Positions 56,633 to 64,000 of a DNA stretch of 64,000 nt are shown one piece after another (position 1 is the first letter of the stretch; each line of letters begins with the position of its first letter). The DNA is from an uncultured Rhizobiaceae bacterium (lineage in GTDB: Bacteria > Pseudomonadota > Alphaproteobacteria > Rhizobiales > Rhizobiaceae). The notes below the pieces were generated by a model that did not search any database, was not told the origin of the DNA, and was given only the letters and a program-made list of their open reading frames with translations. Position numbers and translations under genes: made by a program. The stretch is from the NCBI GenBank assembly GCA_951813045.1, contig CATOTF010000002.1:3906001-3970000 (forward strand), read 5' to 3'.

Positions 56633-57367
56633 GTGTCAAACATTCTTGATATCCTGTTCTCAATTCTTTGCGGTCTGTTTGGCCTGTGTGGACAGGATGA
56701 CTGTCGTCACCTGACATATCTGGATAATAAGTTATTTGTTTGTTCCTATGCGGTCGATGATATTTCCGTTGAGTTGTTTTTGCGCGATTCTGACGACAAG
56801 CCTTATGGTTCTCTTTCACGATTGGCGCCCGTGTTGGACAGGCAGGCCCATATGTTGATGAATGGCGGGATGTATCACAGCGATCTTGGCGCGGTCGGAC
56901 TTTATGTTGAAGATGGAAAACAACAAAAATCAATTTCCACTAAAGGCGGTTGGGGGAATTTCCATCTCCTGCCCAACGGTGTGTTCTGGGTAAAAGGAGA
57001 TCGAGTGGGGGTAAGCGAGACGAAAGCGTTTATCAAATCCAGACTAAAACCGGATTTTGCGACCCAATCCGGCCCCATGCTGGTGATCGACGGGAAACTT
57101 CACCCAAGGTTCTTGAGAGATTCAGATAGCCGTAAAATCCGAAATGGCGTTGGGGTTTCCCGTGATGGCAAGACTGTCCATTTTGCTATCTCAACGGGTA
57201 GCGTGACATTTTGGGATTTTGGTGAGTTGTTTCGCGAGAAGATGAAGGCGCATAATGCGTTGTTTCTCGACGGGACCGTTTCAGCTTTGCGCACAAAAGA
57301 GTTTCGACAAGGGGGATGGCGTCAACTTGGCCCGCTTATCGGGGTATTCAAAAAGCCCCAAAAATAA
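56633..57367 (+). CDS. Phosphodiester-glycosidase-like (NAGPA) protein
   Basis: NAGPA-domain protein (DUF2233 type), 244 residues, possibly exported; the mammalian homologue uncovers mannose-6-phosphate. The family blocks are MLMNGGMYHSDLGAVGLYVEDGK, DFATQSGPMLVIDGKLHPRFL, RNGVGVSRDGKTVHFAIS and NALFLDGTVSAL. The N-terminus is a hydrophobic segment with Cys residues (LFSILCGLFGLCGQDDC), probably a signal peptide or anchor. GTG 56633 follows AAGGG by 10 nt; the frame is open from TTG 56615. Physiological substrate in bacteria is not known. Confidence 0.85.
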   Translation: MSNILDILFSILCGLFGLCGQDDCRHLTYLDNKLFVCSYAVDDISVELFLRDSDDKPYGSLSRLAPVLDRQAHMLMNGGMYHSDLGAVGLYVEDGKQQKSISTKGGWGNFHLLPNGVFWVKGDRVGVSETKAFIKSRLKPDFATQSGPMLVIDGKLHPRFLRDSDSRKIRNGVGVSRDGKTVHFAISTGSVTFWDFGELFREKMKAHNALFLDGTVSALRTKEFRQGGWRQLGPLIGVFKKPQK

Positions 57368-57387
57368 GAGAAGCCTGCCGTTGAAAA

Positions 57388-57990
57388 TTATACCCAGGGG
57401 CGGTCCGCGAGCTTTTCTTCATAGGTGTCGATTGAGTCAACTTTTTCCATGGTCAGGCCGATGTCATCGAGGCCGTTTATTAAGCAATGCTTTTTAAAAG
57501 GGTCGAGTTCAAATGAAATTGTGCCCCCGTCCGGCCCTGAAATCGTCTGGCTTTCCAAATCTACCGTCAGTACAGCGTTGGAGCCGCGATTGGCGTCATC
57601 CATCAGTTGTTCGAGTTCTTCTTCGCTCACCTTGACCGGCAAGATGCCGTTCTTGAAACAATTGTTATAAAAAATATCGGCAAAACTGGTGGAGATTACA
57701 CAGCGTATGCCACGGTCGAGCAGAGCCCAAGGGGCGTGTTCACGGGATGAACCGCATCCGAAATTATCTCCGGCCACCAAGATAGTTGCGTCACGGTAAG
57801 CCGCTTTGTTCAAGACAAATTCCGGTTTTTCACTGCCATCTTCGTTGAGGCGCATTTCTGCAAAAAGACCTTCAGCAAGACCCGTGCGCTTGATGGTTTT
57901 AAGATAATCCTTCGGGATAATCATATCCGTATCGATATTGATGATTGGCAGAGGCGCGGCGACGCCTGTCATTTGAGTAAATTTTTCCAT
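57388..57990 (-). CDS. leuD: 3-isopropylmalate dehydratase small subunit
   Basis: Swivelling-domain subunit that completes LeuC in leucine synthesis, 200 residues. [21 protein letters not shown] is the family entry and [46 protein letters not shown] the conserved core. ATG 57990 starts [14 protein letters not shown]; the frame extends upstream without family resemblance. It is convergent with the glycosidase gene and divergent from the DUF1737 gene. Confidence 0.95.
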   Translation of the reverse strand: MEKFTQMTGVAAPLPIINIDTDMIIPKDYLKTIKRTGLAEGLFAEMRLNEDGSEKPEFVLNKAAYRDATILVAGDNFGCGSSREHAPWALLDRGIRCVISTSFADIFYNNCFKNGILPVKVSEEELEQLMDDANRGSNAVLTVDLESQTISGPDGGTISFELDPFKKHCLINGLDDIGLTMEKVDSIDTYEEKLADRPWV

Positions 57991-58091
57991 AGGACTAACT
58001 CTTGTCTTGCTGTGTTGGCGGTGATTTACACCAGTCAAGGCCACGCGCCAAGCCCAGTTATGCCACTTGTCTAACATCGGAAAATATCACC

Positions 58092-58298
58092 ATGAAACTT
58101 TACCGCATGATCACCGGCCCTGATGACAATGAATTTTGTCAACGGGTCTCCAAAGCCCTGTCGAACGGTTGGGAACTGGCGGGAAGTGCCTCCTTGACCT
58201 TTGATGCGGCGCGAGGGCGCACCATTTGCGGGCAGCCGGTTACCAAAGGGGTTCCGGGAGAAGACTATCGCGAGGGTATAAAACTAGGAGACTATTGA
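58092..58298 (+). CDS. DUF1737 small protein
   Basis: A 68-residue DUF1737-family protein: MKLYRMITGPDDNEFCQRVSKALSNGWELAGSASLTFDAARGRTICGQPVTK. Its function is not known; it is a small soluble domain common in Proteobacteria. ATG 58092 is the first ATG in front of the conserved core. Its TGA (58296-58298) overlaps a possible TTG start of the next ORF, which suggests translational coupling. It is divergent from leuD. Confidence 0.82.
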   Translation: MKLYRMITGPDDNEFCQRVSKALSNGWELAGSASLTFDAARGRTICGQPVTKGVPGEDYREGIKLGDY

Positions 58299-58300
58299 AC

Positions 58301-58669
58301 GTGTACGCTGAGGATTCGTTTTTTACCCTGACCGTTCCCGGACAAATTGGTCTGGCAGCCCTATCGACACTTCTGTCAGTTGCCTTGCTCTGGCTGTGCT
58401 GGCGTCTGTGCCGAGGTAGGGTAATCTGGATACGGCTTCTTATCGCCGTGGTTCTGCTCATCGCCTTTATCTGCATTTCGCCACAGGTCTATTACGCCTA
58501 TTGTATTTATCTGCTGGAAGGTCTGCCGTGGCAGATTGTCATGCGCCTGCCACCAGGTCCGGTAGAGCTTTTTGAACTGATGTCATTTACTGGACGGCAA
58601 AACCTCTCCCACCATTCCCAAGGACTGTTGGGTTGGTTGTTGATTCTAATCGCAGTGTTTCGGCGCTAA
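58301..58669 (+). CDS. Small integral membrane protein, unknown function
   Basis: A 122-residue protein with about three hydrophobic segments (LAALSTLLSVALLWLCWRL; LLIAVVLLIAFICI; LGWLLILIAVF) and a short basic loop between the first two. I do not recognise a family. Two starts compete: TTG 58295 overlaps the DUF1737 stop, and GTG 58301 has AGGAG 10 nt upstream; the GTG is given. Its last codons are six bases from the convergent phosphate acyltransferase gene. It is probably co-expressed with the DUF1737 gene. Confidence 0.7.
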   Translation: MYAEDSFFTLTVPGQIGLAALSTLLSVALLWLCWRLCRGRVIWIRLLIAVVLLIAFICISPQVYYAYCIYLLEGLPWQIVMRLPPGPVELFELMSFTGRQNLSHHSQGLLGWLLILIAVFRR

Positions 58670-58675
58670 TCCAGC

Positions 58676-59605
58676 CTAGGATTGTGCGATGTGGTGGGCG
58701 TAGAGAACCGCCATGGCGCAACTGGCAATCCGTGCTTCCGCGCTATCCGCTCTACTGGTCAGGATAACCGGGGCTTTCGCACCAACAACCAGACCGCCGG
58801 TTTCCGCTCCCGCGAGATAGACCAGGCCTTTGAACAACATATTGCCCGCTTCAATTGTGGGCACCACCAGAATGTCCGCATCGCCTGCAACCGGTGACGT
58901 GATGCCTTTAAGTTCCGCCGCCCGTCGGCTCACCGCATTATCCAGGGCGAACGGGCCGTCGGCGATGCCGCCTTCAAATTCAGTTTCGGCGACCATCCGC
59001 GCCTCAACTGATGATGGAATTGCCGGGTTCGGACTTTCCACCGCAGACATGATGGCCGCATTTGGTTGGTCGATCCCCAAGGCGCGCGACAGTGTGATCG
59101 CATTTTGCGTAATTGAGATTTTATTGCGCACGTCGGGAGCCACGTTTAGCGCGGCGTCCGTGATCATCAGCGGTTTCGACCAATTGGGAATATCCATTAA
59201 AAAACAATGACTGGTGCGTTGTTTGGTGCGCAGCCCGTTGTCCTTGCGAATTACCGCCGACAAGTAGGTATCTGAATGGATGTTACCTTTCATCAGCGCC
59301 TGCGTGTTGCCCGTAAAAACGCAATCTACGCCAGCATGAGCTGCGGCCTCTTCTCCGTCGGCTTCGATGATCTCCAACCCTTCGATATCGAAACTGTTAT
59401 CATGCGCGGCTTTGTCTATTGCAGACCTATCGCCAACAAGAACGGGGGTGATCAGGCCTTCATCACGGGCGTCCAATGCCCCTTCGAGGGCGACCTTTTC
59501 ATCGGGGCAAATAACAGCCGTTTTTAACGGCTCAAGTGGTTTGCATAATTCCAGCAAGCGGAAAAAATGCGGTCTTGATTGTTGTGTAATCGAATGATCA
59601 GCCAT
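58676..59605 (-). CDS. Phosphate acetyl/butyryltransferase family protein
   Basis: Phosphotransacylase-family enzyme (Pta C-terminal/Ptb type) of 309 residues, converting acyl-CoA to acyl phosphate or the reverse. PVLVGDRSAI lies early, and a central DCVFTGNTQALMKGNIHS block follows; the C-terminus has ILVVPTIEAGNMLFKGLVYLAGAETGGLVVGAKAPVILTSRADS, typical of the family. No acetate or butyrate kinase gene adjoins it. ATG 59605 starts MADHSITQQS; codons upstream lack family resemblance. Acyl specificity cannot be judged from sequence. Confidence 0.88.
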   Translation of the reverse strand: MADHSITQQSRPHFFRLLELCKPLEPLKTAVICPDEKVALEGALDARDEGLITPVLVGDRSAIDKAAHDNSFDIEGLEIIEADGEEAAAHAGVDCVFTGNTQALMKGNIHSDTYLSAVIRKDNGLRTKQRTSHCFLMDIPNWSKPLMITDAALNVAPDVRNKISITQNAITLSRALGIDQPNAAIMSAVESPNPAIPSSVEARMVAETEFEGGIADGPFALDNAVSRRAAELKGITSPVAGDADILVVPTIEAGNMLFKGLVYLAGAETGGLVVGAKAPVILTSRADSAEARIASCAMAVLYAHHIAQS

Positions 59606-59770
59606 GGGAGTATTTCCGAACTTTTTTTCCCTCATAACGCCACTTGGCGTTCACCGCCATGATTTTTGTGAAATACCGTAAGGTCGCTCCGACGCCATTG
59701 TGAGCCGGGGTGGCTTGTGCTTTACCAGATAAAACCGCGCTGGCGGAAGTGTTGATTAAGGATATTGGGT

Positions 59771-60727
59771 ATGGTTGCAGAAGTTCTCGTTGTGGGTAAG
59801 TTTTTTCCGTCTGTTGTTGAGGATTTAGGCAAACAGTTCACACTGATTCAGGCGGCTAACGCTGATGCGTTTGCGGCGATGGATGATACAGCGCTTGCCA
59901 ATATTGAAGGCTTTGCAACCTTTGGTTGGGCACCCGCAGATGTGATAGACCGCCTGCCAAAACTGAAGCTGATTTCCAGTTTTGGCGTCGGTTATGACGG
60001 GGTTGCAGCGGATTACGCTGCGTCCAAAAATATCATCGTGACCCACACCCCAAATGTGCTTAACGATGATGTGGCGAACACAACAATCGCCCTTATTCTA
60101 ACGACAATGCGGCGCATTGTGGAACAGGATAGATACCTGCGGGCCGGGCGGTGGGCTGGTGAAGGCAATGCGCCACTTACCCGTTCAATCGCTGGCAAAA
60201 CCGTTGGCATTGTTGGTTTGGGACGCATCGGTGAAGCTATTGCTCACAAACTTTCTGTATTCAATTGCACAACGGTCTATCATTCCCGCAATGAAAAACC
60301 GGGCGTTGATTACCGCTATTATGGTGGCTTGAAAGAAATGGCGCAGGACTGTGATGTGTTGATCGCCATCACGCCGGGTGGACCCGCTACGAACAAATTG
60401 ATCAATCGCGATATCATGAATGCGCTCGGTCCCGAGGGGACTTTTATCAACGTTGCACGTGGCTCGGTTTGTGATGAGGCTGAACTAATCAAGGCGCTGC
60501 AGGATGGTCGTCTGGGTGCAGCGGGGCTTGATGTGTTTGAGCAGGAACCAAATGTGCCCGCTGAACTGATGGCCATGGATAATGTTGTGCTGACCCCCCA
60601 TGTGGCGAGTGCAACGTGGGAAACACGGCAGGCGATGTCTGATCTTGTTGTAGAAAATCTCACAGGTTATTTCGACAAGGGTGCGGTTGTTACACCGGTT
60701 CCCGAATGCGCGCATCTTTGCGACTGA
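59771..60727 (+). CDS. D-isomer-specific 2-hydroxyacid dehydrogenase
   Basis: NAD(P)H-dependent 2-hydroxyacid dehydrogenase of 318 residues. The dinucleotide motif GIVGLGRIGEAI is in the middle. The catalytic Arg (FINVARGSVCDE), Glu (DVFEQEPNVP) and His (LTPHVASATWE) are all in place. It could act on glyoxylate, hydroxypyruvate or another 2-oxoacid. AAGGA lies 8 nt before ATG 59771. The flavin monooxygenase gene follows after 17 nt on the same strand, so the two are probably one unit. Confidence 0.92.
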   Translation: MVAEVLVVGKFFPSVVEDLGKQFTLIQAANADAFAAMDDTALANIEGFATFGWAPADVIDRLPKLKLISSFGVGYDGVAADYAASKNIIVTHTPNVLNDDVANTTIALILTTMRRIVEQDRYLRAGRWAGEGNAPLTRSIAGKTVGIVGLGRIGEAIAHKLSVFNCTTVYHSRNEKPGVDYRYYGGLKEMAQDCDVLIAITPGGPATNKLINRDIMNALGPEGTFINVARGSVCDEAELIKALQDGRLGAAGLDVFEQEPNVPAELMAMDNVVLTPHVASATWETRQAMSDLVVENLTGYFDKGAVVTPVPECAHLCD

Positions 60728-60744
60728 CCTGCTGAGGTATCCTC

Positions 60745-62022
60745 ATGACGGTTCTGATTATAGGCGGGGGAATTGGTGGCTTGGCGCTAGCACTGACCTG
60801 CCATCAGATCGGTGTGCCGTTTAAGGTTTTCGAAGCAAGTCGTACTATCCAGCCGCTCGGGGTTGGCATCAATATTCAGCCTAATGCGGTTCGTGAACTT
60901 TATGCACTTGGTCTTGAAAATGCGCTCCCAAATATCGGAGTAAAAACCCGTGAATACGGCATGTTCTCCAGACACGGTTTGGAAATCTGGACCGAGCCGC
61001 GCGGAGAATGGGCCGGTTATAAATGGCCGCAATATTCCGTTCACCGGGGCGAACTGCAAATGTTGCTCTATAACACGTTGGTAGAAAGAGCGGGCGCGGA
61101 TTGTGTTGAAACGGGTTGGCGGTGCAGCGGATTTGAGAACACCGAAGAAAGTGCAAACGCCCATCTGGTCAATTCGGCCACAGGTGAAAAACGGATAGAG
61201 AACGCGAGCCTGATAATCGGTGCTGACGGCATTCATTCTGCCGTTCGTCATCAGATGCACCCGGATGAAGGGCCGCCAATCTGGGGCGGTGCCGTCCTGT
61301 GGCGGGGCACGGCGCGGGGAAAACCATTCCGTATTGGCGCATCCATGGCGCTTATCGGTCACGGGACCCAGCGTATTGTGGCCTATCCAATTTCAGAGGC
61401 TGACCCTGATACGGGGTTTGCCACAATAAACTGGATTACGGAACTGACTTATGACCCGGGTGCCGGCTGGAACAAGGAAGATTGGAACCGGGAGGTTGAT
61501 GCGTCTGAATTTCTACCCATGTTTAAAGACTGGTCTTACGATTGGGTTGATATTCCCGCGCTCGTAACTCAGTCCGACAGGGTTTATGAATATCCCATGG
61601 TCGACCGTGATCCGTTGGAATGTTGGACCCAAGGTCGTGTCAGCCTGATAGGGGATGCGGCCCATGCGACTTATCCTGTTGGCTCGAACGGTGCCACCCA
61701 GGCTATTATGGATGCGCGTAAACTGGGGCGGGCTTTTTTTGACCATGGAGTAAACCCATCTGCGCTTAAGGCTTATGAAGACGAGATGCGACCGCCAACA
61801 ACCCGCGTCACTCTGGCTAATCGGGGGAGCGGGCCGGATGCTGTTCTACAGATGATTGAGGATCGGTGCGGTGGGATGTTTGACAGGCTTGAAGATGTAG
61901 CCAGCCATGAAGAATTATCCGCCCACGCCGCTCAATATAAATCAATCGCCGGGACAGCGATTGAAGCATTGAACAACAGTCCGGATATCATTGCTGATGG
62001 GGCAAAAGTGCGGTTAGTGTAA
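60745..62022 (+). CDS. FAD-dependent monooxygenase (aromatic hydroxylase type)
   Basis: Class A flavoprotein monooxygenase, 425 residues, related to salicylate and 6-hydroxynicotinate hydroxylases. The ADP-binding GGGIGGLALA is at residues 7-16, and IIGADGIHSAVR is the second FAD motif. GDAAHATYPVGSNGATQAIMDARKL is the flavin-phosphate block. Substrate is not known. The partner upstream is a 2-hydroxyacid dehydrogenase, so the pair may belong to a catabolic route for an aromatic or heterocyclic acid (inference). Confidence 0.88.
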   Translation: MTVLIIGGGIGGLALALTCHQIGVPFKVFEASRTIQPLGVGINIQPNAVRELYALGLENALPNIGVKTREYGMFSRHGLEIWTEPRGEWAGYKWPQYSVHRGELQMLLYNTLVERAGADCVETGWRCSGFENTEESANAHLVNSATGEKRIENASLIIGADGIHSAVRHQMHPDEGPPIWGGAVLWRGTARGKPFRIGASMALIGHGTQRIVAYPISEADPDTGFATINWITELTYDPGAGWNKEDWNREVDASEFLPMFKDWSYDWVDIPALVTQSDRVYEYPMVDRDPLECWTQGRVSLIGDAAHATYPVGSNGATQAIMDARKLGRAFFDHGVNPSALKAYEDEMRPPTTRVTLANRGSGPDAVLQMIEDRCGGMFDRLEDVASHEELSAHAAQYKSIAGTAIEALNNSPDIIADGAKVRLV

Positions 62023-62033
62023 ATACACTCTCC

Positions 62034-62130
62034 ACCCGCCATCCTTGGGCTTGTCCCAAGGATCAACTGAAAGAGCGTAAATCTTCATTCCGTTGAAGTT
62101 GGGTGGATCCTACCCACAAGGGGTAGGATG
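62034..62130. repeat. Two REP-like palindromes (ATCCTTGGG and ATCCTACCC types)
   Basis: ATCCTTGGG with CCCAAGGAT at 62041-62062 and ATCCTACCC with GGGTAGGAT at 62107-62129 form two hairpins with 5-nt loops, about 45 nt apart. They are of the alphaproteobacterial REP type but differ in sequence from those near 22.5 kb. They sit at the end of the monooxygenase transcript. Confidence 0.7.
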
Positions 62131-62188
62131 ACGTGTGTGAGAGAGGTCAGATGACGAACGAAGAATTAATACGGCATCGCAGCGCACT

Positions 62189-62875
62189 TCATCCTTTCTG
62201 GCCAAACAGGATTTTACGTTCATTCTCCGTCGGTGGTTTTTGGCGTCGGTCTTCTTTGCCCAGAGCGACACCCCGTTGAACGGCGGGCCTTTCTTTTACG
62301 ACACCTCGCCACCGGACGAGGTGCGGGAAATCGTCCAGTGGTAACTGCATGGCTTTTGCAATCAATACCCATGGAAAATTGATCATGTCAGCGATTGAAT
62401 AATTGTTACCCACTATCCAGTCCCGGCCGTTGAGACGTTTATCCAACACCGATAAACACCTCATTGACTCGGATTCGTAACGTTTTCGACCATACCCCTG
62501 TTTTTCCTCATCCGGCGCATAGTTGAAGAAATGACTGTGTTGGCCCATCATTGGCCCTTGATTACCGGTCTGCCAGAACAACCATTCCATGGCTTCTTTC
62601 TTTTCAATGGGGTTATCCGGGAGAAACCTACCGTATTTCTCAGCCAGATAGAGCATGATGGCCCCGGATTCAAAAACAGAAACCGGGTCACCGTCTACAT
62701 TATGGTCGACGATCGCGGGCATGCGGTTGTTCGGACTGATTGCGAGGAATTCCGGTTTGAACTGGTCGCCTTTGCCGATATTCACACTGCGAACCTCATA
62801 GGGAATGCCCAATTCTTCGAGAAGAATGGAAACTTTCCAACCGTTCGGTGTGGGCCAGTAATGAAAATCAATCAT
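62189..62875 (-). CDS. YfcG/Ure2-like glutathione S-transferase
   Basis: Nu-class/YfcG-type GST-family protein of 228 residues. YWPTPNGWKVSILLEELGIPYEVRSVNI opens the thioredoxin-like N-domain; NNRMPAIVD and FESGAIMLYLAEKYG follow, with the usual cis-Pro and the glutathione gamma-Glu site. The C-domain is all-helical. Family members are disulfide-bond oxidoreductases or S-transferases; substrate unknown. It lies 12 nt downstream of the CoA-transferase gene on the same strand, so the two are likely co-transcribed. Confidence 0.9.
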   Translation of the reverse strand: MIDFHYWPTPNGWKVSILLEELGIPYEVRSVNIGKGDQFKPEFLAISPNNRMPAIVDHNVDGDPVSVFESGAIMLYLAEKYGRFLPDNPIEKKEAMEWLFWQTGNQGPMMGQHSHFFNYAPDEEKQGYGRKRYESESMRCLSVLDKRLNGRDWIVGNNYSIADMINFPWVLIAKAMQLPLDDFPHLVRWRGVVKERPAVQRGVALGKEDRRQKPPTENERKILFGQKG

Positions 62876-62886
62876 GGTGTTTTCCG

Positions 62887-64000
62887 TTAGTCTTTGGTGC
62901 CGAGGCTAGTAATTCCGTCTTCGGCGAGTTGTTCTATCTCTTCATCGCTCAAGCCGATGAGACCTAGCACCTGATGGCTGTCCGCCCCCAATGCCGGTGC
63001 CGGTGACCGGAACGCTGTTGGGGTTTTGGAAAAACGGGGTGCCGGTTGTGCCTGACGTAAACGGCCCGCGGTTGGGTGGTCCCATTCCGTGACCGTTCCA
63101 TTGGCGATTGTTTGCGGGTGGTTGATCACTTCACTGCGCGTCAGGACCGGGGCGCAGGGCACGTCATGGGCTTCCAGCCGTTGCAGCCAGTTTTCTGCCG
63201 TATCCGTGAGCAGAACATCCTGCGTCAATTGTAGACGCTCGTCGATGTTTTTACCCCTCAACGCTGCATTTTCAAAGCGCGGGTCGGTGAACCATTCTGG
63301 CTTATTGAGTGCCTGACATAGACCTTTCCACTCCTTGTTCGACTGAACGGCAACGGAGATATACCCGGCCTTGGTTTCATAAATCAGATCAATAAAGCTT
63401 TGTGCGGTTTCTTTGGGTAGCTCATCGCCCACAAATGTGTGGGCACCCATGTCCGATCCCCAAAGGAATGAAACGACCGTATCAAACATGGAGAGTTTGA
63501 TGAGCTGGCCTTCGCCCTTTTCACGCCCGCCGGTGCGTTCTCGGTGAAAGAGTGCCGCCGTTACTGCCTGGCTCGCCGCGTAACCCGTCAGCTTATCCGG
63601 AACGATTGTTCGCACGAGGCGTGGCCGGTTTTCATCCGAACCCCCTTGCACAGTGGTCAGGCCCGACAAAGCTTGAACCAATGGGTCATAAACCGGCTTT
63701 TGTGCATAAGGCCCGGTGTCGCCAAAGCCGGAAATTGAAACATAGATCACAGATGGATTGACCTGCTTGATGGCGTCATATCCAACGCCTATTCGGTCAG
63801 CCACTCCAGGCCTGAAATTTTGAACGATAATGTCCGTGTCTTTTGCCAGCCGTTTGAAAATCTCGACGGCTTTAGGGTTTTTCAGGTTCAACGCAAGCGA
63901 TCGTTTGTTGCGATTATTATTGACGAATGAGGCCGACATGCCGTTGCGTTTTGTTGATACCGCCCGCGTGTGGTCGCCCCCATTGGGGTTTTCCACTTTG
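62887..64000 (-). CDS. Class III (CaiB/BaiF) CoA-transferase, 5' end outside window
   Basis: Family III acyl-CoA transferase moving CoA between carboxylic acids. The visible 370 residues begin within KVENPNGGDHTR, the end of the typical N-terminal nucleotide-fold segment, so about 30-35 N-terminal residues lie past base 64000. NFRPGVADRIGVGYDAIKQVNP, ISGFGDTGPYAQKPVYDPLVQALSGL and ALFHRERTGGREKGEGQLIKLSMFD are the conserved blocks. The GTG at 63996 is an internal codon, not the start. Acid specificity is unknown. The GST gene follows after 12 nt. Confidence 0.92.
   Translation of the reverse strand, partial: KVENPNGGDHTRAVSTKRNGMSASFVNNNRNKRSLALNLKNPKAVEIFKRLAKDTDIIVQNFRPGVADRIGVGYDAIKQVNPSVIYVSISGFGDTGPYAQKPVYDPLVQALSGLTTVQGGSDENRPRLVRTIVPDKLTGYAASQAVTAALFHRERTGGREKGEGQLIKLSMFDTVVSFLWGSDMGAHTFVGDELPKETAQSFIDLIYETKAGYISVAVQSNKEWKGLCQALNKPEWFTDPRFENAALRGKNIDERLQLTQDVLLTDTAENWLQRLEAHDVPCAPVLTRSEVINHPQTIANGTVTEWDHPTAGRLRQAQPAPRFSKTPTAFRSPAPALGADSHQVLGLIGLSDEEIEQLAEDGITSLGTKD

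Overview
The window looks like chromosomal DNA of an alphaproteobacterium of moderate GC content. Supporting evidence is gene content and order typical of that class: mdh beside zapE, sdhCDAB, a very large (about 1,570-residue) NAD-glutamate dehydrogenase, an Omp19/Inh-type lipoprotein, ftsK-lolA-xthA in series, and a UbiH / Trm112 / LON-domain / YbbN-thioredoxin / ProX block. A NavAb-like voltage-gated sodium channel hints at a marine or saline habitat, which is inference. The order or genus cannot be fixed from the sequence alone. Nearly all of the window is core metabolism and housekeeping; no CRISPR array, rRNA operon or prophage is visible.

Layout. 1-6.4 kb: 3'-truncated mdh, zapE, Inh-type lipoprotein, exported DUF302 protein and periplasmic MsrA (all minus), a membrane GGDEF protein (plus) and an Arg/His-rich secreted protein. 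6.6-11.8 kb: the succinate dehydrogenase locus, unusual in two ways: a 79-codon ORF is fitted exactly between sdhC and sdhD, and sdhB is separated from sdhA by a lipoprotein gene and an opposite-strand T4-type lysozyme gene. 11.8-22.5 kb: TerB, a class I glutamine amidotransferase, an AhpD-like protein, NAD-GDH, NUDIX hydrolase, PiT transporter, TypA. 22.5-25.5 kb: a beta-solenoid/two-TM membrane protein with paired REP-like palindromes on both sides, then an L,D-transpeptidase. 25.6-38.4 kb: response regulator, cNMP-binding protein, exonuclease III, LolA, FtsK, VOC protein, Amt, UbiH-like hydroxylase, carbonic anhydrase, Trm112, LON domain, YbbN, ProX.

38.65-44.28 kb is the clearest accessory segment. 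An intact tRNA-Gly(GCC) is followed, 5.55 kb away, by an imperfect direct copy of its 3' 47 nt, the signature of tRNA-targeted integration. Between them lie a GlxA-type AraC regulator, a DJ-1/PfpI protein, an unrecognised 115-residue protein, one intact and one truncated LysE exporter, and a complete IS3-family element with a -1 frameshift slippery site. An exact inverted copy of the 5' 25 nt of the tRNA lies just inside the left edge. No integrase gene remains.

44.6-64 kb returns to ordinary genes: UMF1/Atg22-like MFS permease, purH, tsaD-gpsA, EVE-domain protein, NavBac channel, M3 oligopeptidase, a second GGDEF protein, leuC and leuD split by two plus-strand genes, a DUF1737/membrane-protein pair, a phosphate acyltransferase, a D-2-hydroxyacid dehydrogenase, a flavin monooxygenase, a GST, and a 5'-truncated class III CoA-transferase. 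Genes are mostly single or in pairs; long operons are few. Several convergent pairs overlap by 4-29 bases, so the genome is compact outside the island.
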